DNA from: Carnegiea gigantea
Lineage: Eukaryota; Streptophyta; Magnoliopsida; Caryophyllales; Cactaceae
DNA: 64,000 bases
Direction of reading: 5' to 3'
Assembly: GCA_029747015.1 (NCBI GenBank)
Contig: JAKOGI010000446.1
Location: 315,001 to 379,000, forward strand
How positions within the stretch are numbered: position 1 is the stretch's first letter; each line of letters opens with the position of its first letter. A program made the translations under genes and the position numbers. Under the pieces are notes generated by a model. It was not told the origin of the DNA. It was given only the letters and a program-made list of their open reading frames with translations, and searched no databases. Positions 38,591-50,639 of this stretch are shown here, one piece after another.

Positions 38591-39344
38591 TTAAACTAGT
38601 TTAAGTTAAAGGAGAACTCACTAATTTGGAGAGGAGATGTGGGGCTGGTGCCTAGTGGGCCGTCGCTGGGAATGCTGCCGCGCGGTGGGATAGGCAGCGA
38701 GAAGGCGTCGACCGTCAGGACTCAGGTGCAGGCAGCGACTTTGTGTGGTCGTCTGCTTGGAGGTTTTGTCTACGTCTAGAACAGAAACACAGAACAAAAG
38801 GTCAGAGGCTGAAATGGGGGTGGGGAAGGGAAGTTCTAACTTCTAAGGCAGAAAATTTTTAGAAAGAATACAAAAATGCATATGAGGTTTGGAACCCGCA
38901 ACCTCAGGGAAGGAACCAGAACTCAAAATAATTCGTGTCACGCCGTCCGGCTAGGTGGAATATGAAGCAAGTGCATTACTTATTTATATTTATAATAAAC
39001 GTATCATGTTTTAAATTTTTGCCATATGTTATTTTTTTTGGGGAACGGGTGTCGGGTGATCCCTCTGACACCATGCTGAATCCGTCACTGAATATGTTTA
39101 ATATTTTTTACCAATTTACCATTGATCGGTGGTGAAACTTCTATTATCGGTGACAACTTGAAAAAACAAACAATTTAGTGCCAAATTGAAAAGAAATAAA
39201 TAATTTGGTTATATAACCTTCCAAAAAATACTAAACGTAGTGGCACTAAAGACAAAAACATTAGCTTGATGGCACATATTTTTTGGAGAAGCGTGAAAAA
39301 CTTAATGGTATTTTTGGACATGAACTTACTACCAAGATGACAGT
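38591..39344. other. Gene-free stretch
   Basis: A GC-richer patch at 38640-38770 has no open frame of interest. GGTTTGGAACCCGCAACC near 38885-38902 and a T/G tract near 39027 resemble degenerate tRNA-derived repeats. Confidence 0.35.
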
Positions 39345-39905
39345 GGATCCTAGATCCGATTCAGACCCATCAGACCTGACCCAAATTAAAGGGATTGGAT
39401 CCAATCAAATGAGACCCAACCAATCTCAAGTGGGTTTGGGTCAAAGGGATATGGGTCGAGTCTAGGTCTAGGTATAGGTCTGAAAAATTCAGACCTAGAT
39501 CTGACCTAAGGCCCATTAATTTTTTTTTAAAAAAAGTGACAAATGCAATTAGCTAAAGTAATTCTAAATTAATAAACCCTAAAGTTACTTTGCTTAATGT
39601 CAATCGTAGAAGAAAAACTATTATGTTATGTTTGTGGACTTTATTTACGTGATTTGTACCAAAATACTATTTTTTGGTGTGTAACACATAAGTAAGAATA
39701 CTTAATTATGATATATGTCGCTAGAATATTTTTTTATTAAATATTATGTCTTCTAAATGCAATTATTTGTATTTAGAATGTGATAATTTATGTTGAGATG
39801 TGAAAAAAAATCTTTATGTGAAAAACAATTATGACCTATTTAGGACCCGTGGACCTGCCAGACCCAAAGATCTGGGTCTGGGCGGGTCTGGGTCTAGATC
39901 CAAAA
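39345..39905. mobile_element. Putative inverted-repeat element rich in GGTCTGGGT motifs
   Basis: The left side GGATCCTAGATCCGATTCAG is approximately mirrored by GGGTCTGGGTCTAGATCC on the right. Many GGTCTG/CAGACC units lie in both arms, and an internal palindrome AGGTCTGAAAAATTCAGACC sits near 39475. The core is AT-rich. The ends are not sharp and no target duplication was found. Confidence 0.4.
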
Positions 39906-40067
39906 AAATTAAATGAGTTGGGTCCATCTAGCACTACCAGGACGTAAGGATTTGTTTTAAAAGATTTGTTTTTTATTTGTTAGAAACAGTAACAAGGCAC
40001 AATACAATACAATATAAAGACGTGTTGTTGATATTGTTGTTGTTTTAGTAAAATAGGCATATGCATT

Positions 40068-40190
40068 TATTTTTTTTTTTCCAAATGAGCCGTACACAAT
40101 ACAACAGGGGAAAAAATATCGAACCTAAGATGCAAATAAATCTTAATGTCGACAACTAAATCAAAACGTTAACTGGGCTAAATAAATTGA
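40068..40190 (-). mobile_element. Putative tRNA-derived SINE
   Basis: On the minus strand TTAGCCCAGTTAACG resembles an A box and TTAGGTTCGATA a B box. The body ends CCCCTGTTGTATTGTGTACG followed by an A-run. Same general plan as the SINE at 25046. Confidence 0.5.
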
Positions 40191-40310
40191 TTTTGTTTGT
40201 TGGGGAGTTCAACATAAACTTGTTGAGAATTCAGAGGTAAGATTGCATAATTATTCTTATGTCGTGACTAATGAAACTTAAACTGCTTCACATCTTCATC
40301 AAGATCATTG

Positions 40311-40496
40311 CTATAGATCTTTGCTATGGTGGGATTTGATTATTCTTGCTCTTGTACCGCTACAAATTTTTCACATTGTTAAAATAAGGGCAAGTTGGAC
40401 CAAGTCTATAGATCTTTGCTATGGTGGGATTTGATTATTCTTGCTCTTGTACCGCTACAAATTTTTCACATTGTTAAAATAAGGGCAAGTTGGACC
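40311..40496. repeat. Exact 91-bp tandem duplication
   Basis: Positions 40311-40401 and 40406-40496 are identical by eye (CTATAGATCTTTGCTATGGT through AAGTTGGACC), offset by 95 bp. This is a very recent duplication, or an assembly artefact. It creates most of the open frame at 40395-40724, which I do not regard as a gene. Confidence 0.9.
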
Positions 40497-40499
40497 CAC

Positions 40500-41151
40500 T
40501 TGGTCCCCATTTTAAGGGTAATCCCGTTAGTCAACAAGCCCAAAGAGAGGGAGAAATGGGTTGAACTGTTGAAGTCCCACATACCAAGACTTAACGAGCA
40601 CCGTAACAGTAGACCAAAGGCCGTGGTAGTACTTCGCATGTTCATTGCTGCAATACTTACAAATTGTTTCAACTTTGCATTCTACAGTCAAGCTCAAAAA
40701 CCTGGGTTACACAGGTTCATTTAGAGAATTAAAATGCATAAATTAAAAATCGTTGGATGACTACGCAGGTTCTGTTGAGCCAACAGGTCCAAACTAGATC
40801 TCAAGATATTAATTGCGGCAATCCTGGGTAGATAAACTCAGACCCAACCCATAGCAATGTAGCATCACCACCCCTCGCTACCTTATGCTCACAGCCCAGT
40901 AAGTTTTTAAGCACTCAAACCACCACCATTCCCCCCCCCCCCCCCCCAAACAAACCCCAAAAAAGGAAAAAAGAAATATCAACCACTATGGACATTGATG
41001 ATGGGGATATCAAGTTCGTCTTAACTCATATCATACAAGAGTCAATATTAACAGAGATATCACTTATCATCTCATTTGATACTGCATAAGAACATAAGGC
41101 TAAAGGGCTAAACACATTCGACATGTACTTACACAAACATGGAATTCGTCC
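40500..41151. other. Gene-free stretch, 3' flank of the next F-box gene
   Basis: A C-run followed by an A-rich segment lies near 40932-40965. Otherwise nothing recognised. Confidence 0.4.
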
Positions 41152-44100
41152 TTAGTTGGCCCAAAAGGGAGCTGAATTTTTGTAAATGCAGAGGGGATCG
41201 ACCCAAAAGTGAGCAGGCTCAAGTTGAACTACAACATCAGGGGAAGCTTTAGGAACAGAGTCAGAAGGCAGCTTCATACCCTCATCAAATGCTTCTTTTG
41301 TCACAAATTGCGATGCTTCAATAATGATCTCCTCCAGTACTCTCGAATTCCTGAGTAGAAATTGCAGAAAGTGAAAGAGCTTTGTTGCCCCACAGGATGC
41401 ATGAAAATTCACCACTTTGATGGTCTTGAGATAGAGAAGGGGACACCTAGATTTTGTAGCCCATGAACTCCAATAGTAGTCTTCATTCTGACTATTGGAA
41501 GAGGTTGAGGAAGGCCATAAACAACACTGCACTCAACAATTGCATTACTTTCATTCAGGTGCTTGAACCAAGATACTTGTGCTAAATAGAACAACTGATT
41601 CAATAAGGGGTAACTGTAGTAACCAAAACTGATGCCTAGGTAAGTGGCTACATGACACATGACAAGATTGTTTATGGCAGGCCGACTGAGCTGAAAACAG
41701 TAACATACCTCACTACATGGTAGAATGCAAGGCACATGCAGCATGGCACCAAAGGAAGTAAGCCTACCTCGGGCTTCCTAGTACTGCCTAACTAGATCCT
41801 GAGATAATCTTGTGAGAGAACATCTCACCACATGGCACAAGAAAAACACAGTTCCACGACACAAGTAGTTCAAGAAAAAGCAACTTGTCTCATAAGAGAG
41901 AGTCTCGTGTGAGAGTTAGCATTAGTTGCACATCAAACACATGCACCAATTCATCCCTCAACATGACAAGGAGTGCCAAGTGCTATAACATGGCCAGAGT
42001 TGCATCCTCAGAATGCATCACACTACTCTATTTTGAATGAGAAACTGCACCTAACAGCATCCTTAGCTTGGCTATGCTTGGAGGACCACATTGCAAATTA
42101 CCAATTCCAACTTGCTTTTGCTGATGGAAATGATTGACCCTAGCCATGTCTTCTATTCAACATAGAGGTCTAAAGACGACAAGCCCGATCCCTAGAATGC
42201 AAAAGAACATTCTTTACAGACTACTTAACAACTCTCAGGCCAACAGACCGAGATATCCCGGAGTTCTAAGCTAAAATGCTTGGGAGGTTTGCATCTGCAG
42301 AGAGCGTTATGGTTAAGGACTCAATAGTTTCCCAGCGAGGTCCCTTTTTTTGGGGGGGGGGGGGGGGGGTTGAAAACTCAAAAAAGAAAACGAAAAAAAA
42401 AAAATGAAGATAGGAAGAAGGTCCATATAAAGCCTACCACATCAGAGCAACAACAGATTTGGATGATTAAAGTCTCCAGATATGGCGAACTATGTAATAT
42501 GCTTGCTATCCCAAGATGGTTCCACTTGATGACTGGTATGGAAAGAGTTAAATTTTTCCATTCCAACAAAGCAGGTGATAGACTGTATTCCTCAAATGCT
42601 GATAAAACCTGAAGCACAAAGAGCATCCACTTGTTAGGAAGATGTTCAAAAGTAATCACATACAAATGCAAAAACAGTGAATGTACACTATATCAAAGCC
42701 AAGATGGATCATAATAGGAGATGACCGCTGAATACCACCTGCGGAAGGGAGGGAGGTTGGTTGGAATTGCATTTCCCCCCGGGGGTGGGGGGTGAATTTA
42801 AAGGAACAGCAGTCCCCATAATCATGCAACTGGAAACAACATAACTATTCGGCACATTTTTCCTCTAAAAACAGTAGGCCTTTCAATTTTGTCTGGCATG
42901 GCAAACCAAACGTCCAGTATGCACCTGTCGAACCAACCTGGTATCAAGATGCCTACAGGCAATATCACAAAAGCCAGTGAATCTTATACCATTTGCATTA
43001 CCTCGACGAACTCGAAACCAGCATATATAGGCACCCAGAATGGTATATAATTCAATTGATAGAATCATTAAACCTTGAGACTCTGCCAACATCTGCGTTA
43101 GGCAAGTAATCCCACTATATCCACGACAATCATATAAGCCATCATAATGATGATGAAACATGACCCAGAGTGAAACAGATACGACAAGCCAAGCATAATA
43201 AGAACGGCTACATTCACAATATAGAAGTGTCTCATCAAGTAACCCGGCCCCCTCCATTTTTTGGAGGTGCAGACGTGCTCTGGTTTCATCAAAGTATGAG
43301 ACTTTTCTGGAGTGCAGATGGCGTTCAATTGTACTCCATCCTATAAAAGTGGTCAACTGGGTATATTCGAAGTGCAATTTAAACAAAACATCAAGAGAAG
43401 GAAGATCAGAGAATCATACCCCGACGAACCACCCACCAACCGTCAACGTATTTACAAGACAAAGGCTCTCAAGCACTTCCCTCGCAATGTCTTGATCTCT
43501 AACAGCATACCACTTGGTTGCAATCCCCTGTGGCTTAGTCTCAAAATCCATGGTAGCACTTATCAACAAACCTAAATCCATCAACCGAACTTTGGTTCGA
43601 TACAAGGGACCCGATACCTCCAATGACATAAGATTACAACCTGAAATCTCCAACAAGCATTCATCGTCTGGCTGTATCAGGTAATTCGGTTGTTGCTCTT
43701 CAACAATCCTTAAAACCCTCAAACTAGCAGACTCAATCTTTACGCGATCAAATCCACTCCAATCTTTAAGTTCCAACGTTTCAAGCACAGGACAGCCAGA
43801 ACAAATCTTTGAAATCAACTCCTCATTCAAATTTGTTCTTGTTATGCTCAGTAATTTCAACGAATTCCAGCAAATTCTCCTATTTTTAGCAAATTTGCAG
43901 CAACTAGTGACCAATTCCACTAACTTCCGATTGCTATATAGAAACTTAGGCAACTTATACTCGTAACGTGGGGAATTCTTCCGATTCTGAACAAGATTCA
44001 GATGAAGCGATTTTACCTGCTTTTTAACAGCGACTTTGATCCAACCATCAACGGCCTTACTACCAATCAAATTGTAGCGAAATTTGAGAGAGAATTTCTC

Positions 44101-44427
44101 GATTTCGGGGCGGTGATGAAACCCTAGGGCAGTGTCGACGAAGTTTACGAAGCGGTCGGCATTTTTGCCGGATGACTCGTCGGAGAAGTTGAGAGCGGTG
44201 ACTGAGTTCCAGAGCGAGTTGAATCGCTTCGACAGTAGGCTGGTCCTCGCAGCTTCGTCGAAGTATAAGTACGACAGAATGTGAACGATGGCTAAATCGG
44301 GCAACTCACTGAGTCGATCGGGAGTTCGCTCGGACCACTTCGTCATAGGAGAATCATCGGTGCATTGGTCGCCGGCAATGGATTCTCCGGCGACTGGTTC
44401 GTCGAGAACTAGGTCCTCGTCTTCCAT
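41152..44427 (-). CDS. F-box/LRR protein (local family, copy 2)
   Basis: Three exons: 44427-43420, 42608-42438 and 41526-41152, all phase 0, giving about 517 aa. The F-box is at residues about 37-78 (DRLSELPDLAIVHILSYLYF, LLSKRFNSLW). Leucine-rich units follow, such as SLKLLSITRTNLNEELIS, CPVLETLELKDW and LRVLRIVEE. Exon 2 carries HLGIASILHSSPYLETLIIQ, and exon 3 has LLYLKTIKVVNF then FLLRNSRVLEEIIIEA, the FBD-like C-terminal signature of plant F-box/LRR proteins. Inferred role: SCF substrate receptor, substrate unknown. The first intron (about 0.8 kb) holds an incidental open frame, and the second contains a T(n)G(n) tract near 42344-42370. Exon borders correspond to those of the 25771 and 55088 genes. 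Confidence 0.87.
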
Positions 44428-44984
44428 TGACGACGGCCGGAAGTCCGGAACTTGCCCCTTCTTACGAACGGGACGAGTGAAATGTGAAGGGACCTTTTGA
44501 AATTACTCAAATTAGAATTAAAGCTAGTGCCCACTGGAGAGTGGAGACCTGCTTTGGTTGTTTAATGACACCCTGCTTACTCCTTTGTTTTGCTTATGCT
44601 TATCATGGCTAACTTTAATCGATTTTGCACACGTATATGCGTGTGTATTTTAGTTATTTTTGCATTTTGTTGCTCTTTATTACTCACTAGTCCGCGGTGC
44701 GTGTTGTAACTCTCGATTAGATCAGTTTTATACAGAACTAATTTCGAATTGATGACATTTTTAGTTCAATTTGGTTCAGTTCTCTCATTTTTATAGCTTT
44801 AGCATAACTCAATTGCTAGGCGTCCCAACTCTCTAGGTTGCTACATGAAGTCAAGCTATCATATTAGTTTAAGCTCTAAAAGGGGCACTGAATATCATTT
44901 GTTAATGATCATGCATATAACAAATGTGTGATCATCTTACTTTGAAGACTAACCTATATGTTATTGTATTTGTATTCTACGGTT
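44428..44984. other. Shared upstream region of F-box copy 2 and knottin relic
   Basis: The first 80 bases are the leader of the F-box gene starting at 44427. From about 44900 the sequence (GATCATGCATATAACAA) matches the intron end of the knottin copies at 60190 and 62480. Confidence 0.5.
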
Positions 44985-45240
44985 CCGATTTTTGAAGAAG
45001 TGTCACGGGAAGTTGACATCACAATTAAAGAATTAATCGTGGAAATGCCTGAGACAATGAAAAAACAATCGTGCAACGCCAAGTGTTGAACATAGATGAA
45101 CCAGTTCCTCAATGTGCAGGCACTGGAAATAAAAATACGGTAACGTGTATTTCGGACCTCAGTGTACGTTGTTCCATCTTCTCGGCTTGTGTCTTGGCTA
45201 CCATCGTCAGAGGAGCATGTATTACCAACGCGTAGTTTAT
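44985..45240 (+). pseudogene. Knottin precursor relic (second exon only)
   Basis: Aligned by eye with exon 2 of the knottin genes at 45833 and 62213. It keeps an acidic pro-region (VDITIKELIVEMPE), then a frameshifted cysteine domain: one frame gives YFGPQC, another ends VRGACITNA. The FGPQCC core is interrupted and the cysteine order is lost. The acceptor is CTACG instead of CTACAG. No signal-peptide exon was seen upstream. This is the most decayed of the five knottin loci and marks the left edge of the cluster. Confidence 0.75.
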
Positions 45241-45832
45241 GTAACTATGTTGCATCAGCTGCATTTATCTTTCTCCAATGTTGTTCATTTCTCAATCGGG
45301 CTAACTCTATCAACGAAGGCATATAATACGCGTAATATTATATATGTCTAAAATAATGGGTAAAAATAGTTTCACACTATTTATAAGTTATAACAGACTT
45401 TCACCATCCAATCATTCCTTTTTTTTAAATTAAAACATAAAAATATGATTTTTAAGACATGACAAGATACATGAGAGGTGTTATATAGTAAGACATTTAT
45501 CATTTTGCTTTCTGAAATTATATTAAAGGTAGAGGAGTGCAAAGAGAGAACCACCATACATTTTATTATTACTTATTAACGCTTTCTTTTTACTTTTAGG
45601 AGGATCCATGTGGCCAACATTAATCTCCCCAAAAAAGACAAGCAAGAAGGGTTGGAGGTTCCTTTTTTTTTTTGGGGGGGGGGGGGCATTGTTAAGAATA
45701 CATACAAATAACTCAGCTTGAAAGGCTGTATGTATGTACGCTTAACATTTATTTTGTGCTAGGAACTCTGAAGAGTACATCACAGAATGTGTTATTCAAC
45801 ATAAACTCCTTACGAGGTTTGGTACAACTCCA
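45241..45832. other. Spacer with repeat-end and T/G tract
   Basis: Near 45447-45490, GACATGACAAGATACATGAG and GTAAGACATTTATCATTTT resemble one end of the long-TIR element at 62952. A T(n)G(n) tract lies at 45661-45686. Nothing coding. Confidence 0.4.
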
Positions 45833-46570
45833 CTAGGCAACGCACACTCCTCCAACAATTCCTGGTGGAATGCAAGCAACTGCGGTAGTGCAACATTGAG
45901 GTCCAAAAACGATGTTACAGTAGGATCCTGCACCCACGCATTGAAGAACTTTACCTTGTTGACCTATCTCCATAAATTTGGGTTGGAGTTGGACCATCTC
46001 TATTTCCACGCCTGCACTCATCGGTTCAGGTTTTTGGACAACGAGTTCTTCAACTATGATTTTGGCCTTCTGTGGCATTCTTACGCCACCGTTTGACACC
46101 CCAAAGGTTGGAACTGTATAGGTTAGGCATAATAATATGTTAGTTGTGGAAGAAAGATGATCGTGATATCATGCTGTATTCGTTATCATAACTTTATATT
46201 AGTTGTTTAATGAGAAAAGCGCACGAATTATTTTTCATAAAAAAAATAAAAAGTAAATAAATTGTAACCGTCTTTATTCATGATCCAAATACTTTTTTCT
46301 TATGACCAATTGTACCAAAAATGGTCTCACAATTCACCATTAACTAGTCGATAATAATATTTTTTTTTCCTCCAACTAATATAACTAGTCGATAATAAAG
46401 CTTCACTTGGACATAGCATGGAAAGAACCCCCCAAAAAAAAACACAAAACGAGTAAAAGTGGCCTTGAAAGCAAAATAGAAGGTAAGAGTTAAAGAGATT
46501 AACCATTAACGCAGGCTAGGAAAGCGAAAAAGATGGCAAGCTTGGGAAGCGAAAACGAAGCCTTCTCCAT
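45833..46570 (-). CDS. Secreted knottin-type Cys-rich peptide precursor, copy 1
   Basis: Two exons: 46570-46504 and 46113-45833, joined in phase 1, giving 115 aa. Exon 1 encodes a signal peptide (MEKASFSLPKLAIFFAFLAC). Exon 2 encodes a pro-region with KAKIIVEELVVQKPEP and a C-terminal cysteine domain starting LQCVGAGSYCN. Cysteines fall at 81, 88, 96, 97, 103 and 113, so the pattern is C-x6-C-x7-CC-x5-C-x9-C. This is the six-cysteine layout of inhibitor-cystine-knot peptides, near the Mj-AMP/PAFP plant antimicrobial group, though loop lengths differ slightly and the mature domain is not strongly basic. A secreted defence or protease/amylase-inhibitor role is an inference. A TATA box sits about 82 bases upstream of the ATG. 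Both splice sites and all six cysteines are intact. Confidence 0.87.
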
Positions 46571-46651
46571 GATTCCCTCTATTCTTCGTGACTTTATGAT
46601 TTGCTGTTAAGTGTTGCGCCGCTTATGGAAATGATATAACATGTGTTGGTG

Positions 46652-46657
46652 TTTATA
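46652..46657 (-). promoter_or_regulatory. TATA box of knottin copy 1
   Basis: TATAAA on the minus strand in the context GACTATAAACACC. The same context and spacing (about 80-85 bases to the ATG) occur at the knottin copies at 52851 and 62124. Confidence 0.7.
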
Positions 46658-46670
46658 GTCTAATTCTTGC

Positions 46671-46775
46671 CTACTGTTCTTCTAACAGTTTTGTGCAATA
46701 CTTAATTAAATCTACCCTTGGTTGTCTTATCCCTTTGGCTGTAGCAATTACGAAAATGATATAGGTGTTAGCTAA
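46671..46775 (-). pseudogene. Relic of the six-Cys peptide exon next to knottin copy 1
   Basis: On the minus strand this aligns with exon 2 of the peptide candidate at 61679-62110 and ends KYCTKLLEEQ-stop, where the candidate ends KCCAELLEEW-stop. The remainder has lost its cysteines. Its position just upstream of the knottin TATA box is the same as in the 61679 unit. Confidence 0.55.
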
Positions 46776-46847
46776 AGGCAAAGTTTTTGTCTCTGTCTTT
46801 ATCATAAGATTTACATATCGCAAATGGGATGGCTAAGACTATCTATT

Positions 46848-48148
46848 CACTACTAAAAATTCTGCTTTTTTCGACGAAAAATGCCGATCGAAAAAGAGAC
46901 CGTCGGACATGGCGACGGAAAGACGAAAAAGTAAACCGAGGCGGCGGATTTTCCAACGGACTTTTATTCCGTCGGAATCCGACCCGTCCGTCGGAATGTC
47001 GACGGAAATCTGACGGAATATCCGTCAGAACTGTAGTCAGCATTAACCAGATCTCTGCAAAAATTGAAAAAATTTTTTTAAAAAATATTCCTTGACCGAC
47101 GGAATATTCCGTCGGAATATCCATCGGAAAATAAAAAAATTCAAATGTTTTTTCGCTCGAGTTGAATGGTGGGAAAATTCAAATGTTTGAAATTTTTCCG
47201 GAATTTCCGACGGAATATTCCGTCGGAAAATTCAAAATTTTTGAATCTTTTTGCCCCGAGTTGATTGGAGGGAAAATTCAAATTTTTTGAATTTTTTTGA
47301 AATTTTCGACAGAAAAATCTGTCGGACATTCTTTTATAAAACTCGTTCTTCGCTTCATTTTTTCGTTGCTCATTTCGTAAAATAGAGAGAGAGAGAGGAA
47401 GTACCGCCACTTGCCATCCCCACTCCCAGTTGTCGCCATCACCTCCTCTTGCCGTTATTCGTCGTCGACTTTTTGATAAGGTTTTCTCATGTGTAAATTT
47501 ATTGTTAATTAAATATATACGTTGAATTTAATAATTTGTATAATTGGTTTGCATGTAACTATGTAAATTTAATAGTTTATATAGTTAGTTTGTTACATTG
47601 ATATTAGTTTATTATGATGATAATTTTCTCTCAATTTTGTACTTTGTTGATAAAGAATATAATTTAAAATTAATGAAACATAATTTAACGCTAATATCAA
47701 TTTAACGTCAATGATGAGAATTTATTGTGTATTAGATATTTAGATCCATTAAAAAATATTTTTATAGTTCGGTACTATATTTTTATTTTTTAAATAAATT
47801 TTAAAAATTCCGACGGAATTTGCAACGGGTTCCGACGGAGTCCGACGGAATCTGGGAAAAAAAATTTGAATTTTTTCGCGAATTTTGGGTTGCATCCAAC
47901 GGACTTTTTCGCCATCGCATGCAAGTTTTTCCGTCGGTATTCCGTCGGAACCCAGTTCCGACGGCCTCTGCTGTCCGTCGAAACAGTGCCGACGGAATGG
48001 TATATTCCGTCGGAACATGTTTCTGACTCGCTTTATTCCGACGGCGCCATTTGGTCAGCTATTCCGTCGGAAAATCATTTTTCCGACGAAAAAAATTACT
48101 TTTTCCGTCGGAAATTCCGTCGAAAAAAATAGATTTTTTAGTATAGTA
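46848..48148. mobile_element. Non-autonomous CACTA-like element, about 1.3 kb
   Basis: The left end CACTACTAAAAATTCTGC and the inverse of the right end (TACTATACTAAAAAATCTAT) match with a small indel, followed in both arms by TTTTTTCGACG. Both subterminal regions are packed with the near-palindrome TTCCGTCGGAA and variants. This is the typical structure of En/Spm (CACTA) defective elements. The centre (47400-47480) has a GC-richer patch that may be leftover leader sequence. No transposase frame. The terminal 3-bp duplication is not clear. It lies upstream of knottin copy 1. Confidence 0.75.
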
Positions 48149-48432
48149 AGCCCATCAAACCGATCTTTCCAGGAGAGAGTAATGACCCCTTGAAACATAG
48201 TTACTGGTAATAAGCCCCAGTTTTCATTTTTTCTGAAATTTTATTCAATTATAATTTATTTGCTAATAATTTTGGTTTCTTTTCAATAAATTTTCTCTCT
48301 GTTTTGTGAGAATTAGGCTGTTATTTTTCTCACCATAAATGTGAGTTAGGTTGTTCTCATCTCTAGTATGAGTTAGGTTGTTCACACATTTAGTAAATAT
48401 CAAAATTTAAATAGTGGTCTCTTGCGGAATAT
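48149..48432. other. Short spacer
   Basis: Contains a loose tandem pattern of GTGAGTTAGGTTGTTCTCA-like phrases near 48300-48385. No gene. Confidence 0.4.
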
Positions 48433-48735
48433 GGCCCTGTTTGGCAAAGAGTTTTTTGGCCAAAAAGAGCTTATTTGACCAAAATTAGCTTTTTGAGCAA
48501 GTAAAAAAGTTAATTTGGGTGTTTGGTGAAAGAGCTTTTTAAAAGAGTTTTTGGGATCCAAAAAACTAATTTGAAAAAGCTAATTCCATGAGCTTTTTAG
48601 AAGAGCTTTTTGAAGAATTAGCTTTTTATCTCACAACTTTATCAGAAACAGCTAATTTTACCAAACAGTTTTTTAACAAACAGTTAATACAAACAGCTAA
48701 CTCAAACAGTTAACAACTGTTTGCCAAACAGGGCC
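48433..48735. mobile_element. MITE with perfect GGCCCTGTTTGGCAAA ends
   Basis: GGCCCTGTTTGGCAAA at the left and TTTGCCAAACAGGGCC at the right are exact inverses. TAT occurs on both sides, a possible 3-bp target duplication. The arms are rich in GAGCTTTTTG and AACAGCTAA motifs. About 303 bp. The good condition of the ends suggests a recent insertion. Confidence 0.85.
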
Positions 48736-50639
48736 TATGATTGGCTATTATCATATTGGATCTACTTTTTTTTTAAAAATAAAGGAATGAGTCGACAATA
48801 ACATTTCATGCGGTTTTGCTATGAAGATTTTCTTTTCAAATGCAATCTATCATGTCAGTTAGACATATACAGCATGAAGTATTATTATAGCTCACCAACA
48901 TTTAGGAAAGACGCGTTGACATTACAGTTGGTGGTAAGAATAACGATACAAATTTGGAGCAGATCGCCAATACATCTACCAATAGTTTTTTTGGAGAGAA
49001 AGATTTATTTTGATGTTTCAACTGTACATTTTTCGGGAGATATTCATTGTAAATGCCGTCTGGTCTTTCAATAATGAATTATTCCATTTTATTATCAAAA
49101 AAATTATGAAATTATCCATATAAGCTTCTTTCGTAGACAAATTATCTTTTCAAAAAATTACTGCATCATGTATTAAATTGAAAAAAAAAAATAGTGGAAT
49201 TGAATATATGAATGATGTTATACTACATTGATTGCACAAGATCACTTCATCATCTATAATTTTTCACAATCATGAAATCACAAGTGTGATAGTTTCTTTT
49301 GCGAGAGAATTGATCTTATGAGTCTATCATTTGTATCTGTTGACGCAGTCAGTGAATACTGAAACTTAATGAGTATTGAATCAAAACACATTAATAAAGT
49401 TTTTTTTTTTAAGTCAATATATGATAATTTTATTGTGCCTTATAGCAAGATCTTTATCATTTTCGTTTAAAAAATGAGAGAAAGGAGGGAGGAGATTGGA
49501 GTGCAATTACTTGATTGAACCAGGAGGGGCAACACTCGTGCCCCTCGTGATTCAGGTACAGTAGCTCAAGAAAGCTACCCATTAGAACTCTAATTGGGCA
49601 ATATTCATTAATCCTCGTGCGCCTCATGGTTCAGGTACAATAACACTGAGGCTCTGGTGGCGGCGGTTGAGGCCATTATTGTCCCATAAAACCTACCTTC
49701 TAGAACTTTAACTGGGCAATAACATAACAAACCCCGGTTAAAGAATTATTTTTATTATTCCTAATTAAACACACTACGATTTCCACTCACTGTATACTTA
49801 CGCTTCCTTTATGTCAACTTCTGGCAATTCTGGCGTTTGTTATACTTGCAATCTTGCATTTAATGGAGAGATAAACGACATACAAGCTAAGGTTCACGTG
49901 ATTGTAGCGTTTCATTTCAAGATCAAGTGGTATTACATGGAGGAGGACCAACGGAGTTCACTAGGCAAGCAACACTGTTAACTCTAACATTTCATTCAAC
50001 AACTTCTCTTAGTATAGGTCCCACTTTTACATAATTAATGAGATCCAAATGTAAACAATCTTACATCTATAAGCAGAAAGACTGATTTCAATAGACTTGA
50101 GGATTATGCTTCATGCAATCTAACATTTCTTTGTGATTACTTGTATGATAGGCTACTTCTTAGGACAGACAATGAGCCATGAATGTCATGATCTAATGTC
50201 GCTAATTGTAGAGTGAAATCTCACCCGAGTTATATTCTTTGTAAGCTTTGTTATAATCACTTTTGTTTGTACTGCTCATCGCCCACAATCCCTTTGTAGG
50301 CTCATAGGCTGACTCACCTTGTTTCCAAACCCTTGGCGAACCGTTGAAAGAATCAGCTGTACGTGATGTTTGATTGAATGTAATGTAATGCAATTAATGT
50401 TGTAATGTAATCATGATTACAAAGTTTATGTTAATCATCATCATAAAGTAGCTGTTATTTGCAACATTCACTTACAAATAAACAAGATAATGAAAATACA
50501 ATTACAAACTTATTTGTATTGTAAGATTGTTTATATCCAACCAAATATTACCTCGGTATAAGCAAACAGAAAGAGTTTTTCCATGGAGAAAACACGAGTA
50601 ATACAACAAAGAAACTATTGATCCGGGCATCTATGCTGC
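48736..50639. repeat. Left copy of a segmental duplication (noncoding part)
   Basis: From about 49180 this runs parallel to 53600-54600. Shared phrases include CTTCATCATCTATAAT, GCCATTATTGTCCCAT and TTGTGATTACTTGTA in the same order. Together with knottin copies 1 and 2 and the F-box tail it shows that 45.7-50.9 kb and 51.9-55.2 kb derive from one ancestor. No intact gene was found in this part. Confidence 0.7.

Noticed and set aside
40395..40724. 109-codon plus-strand open frame
   Set aside because: Created largely by the exact 91-bp duplication. No domain and no splice or promoter context.
42883..43386. 167-codon minus-strand open frame between exons 1 and 2 of the F-box gene at 41152
   Set aside because: It lies almost wholly in the first intron, has no recognisable domain, and the exon-2 acceptor and exon-1 donor join the F-box frame cleanly without it.
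45145..45351. 68-codon frame with FGPQC considered as an intact knottin
   Set aside because: Only one stretch of the knottin frame survives; the six-cysteine order is broken by frameshifts and the acceptor is lost.
46829..48193. Arg/Phe-rich open frames on both strands
   Set aside because: They are translations of the TTCCGTCGGAA repeats of the CACTA-like element.
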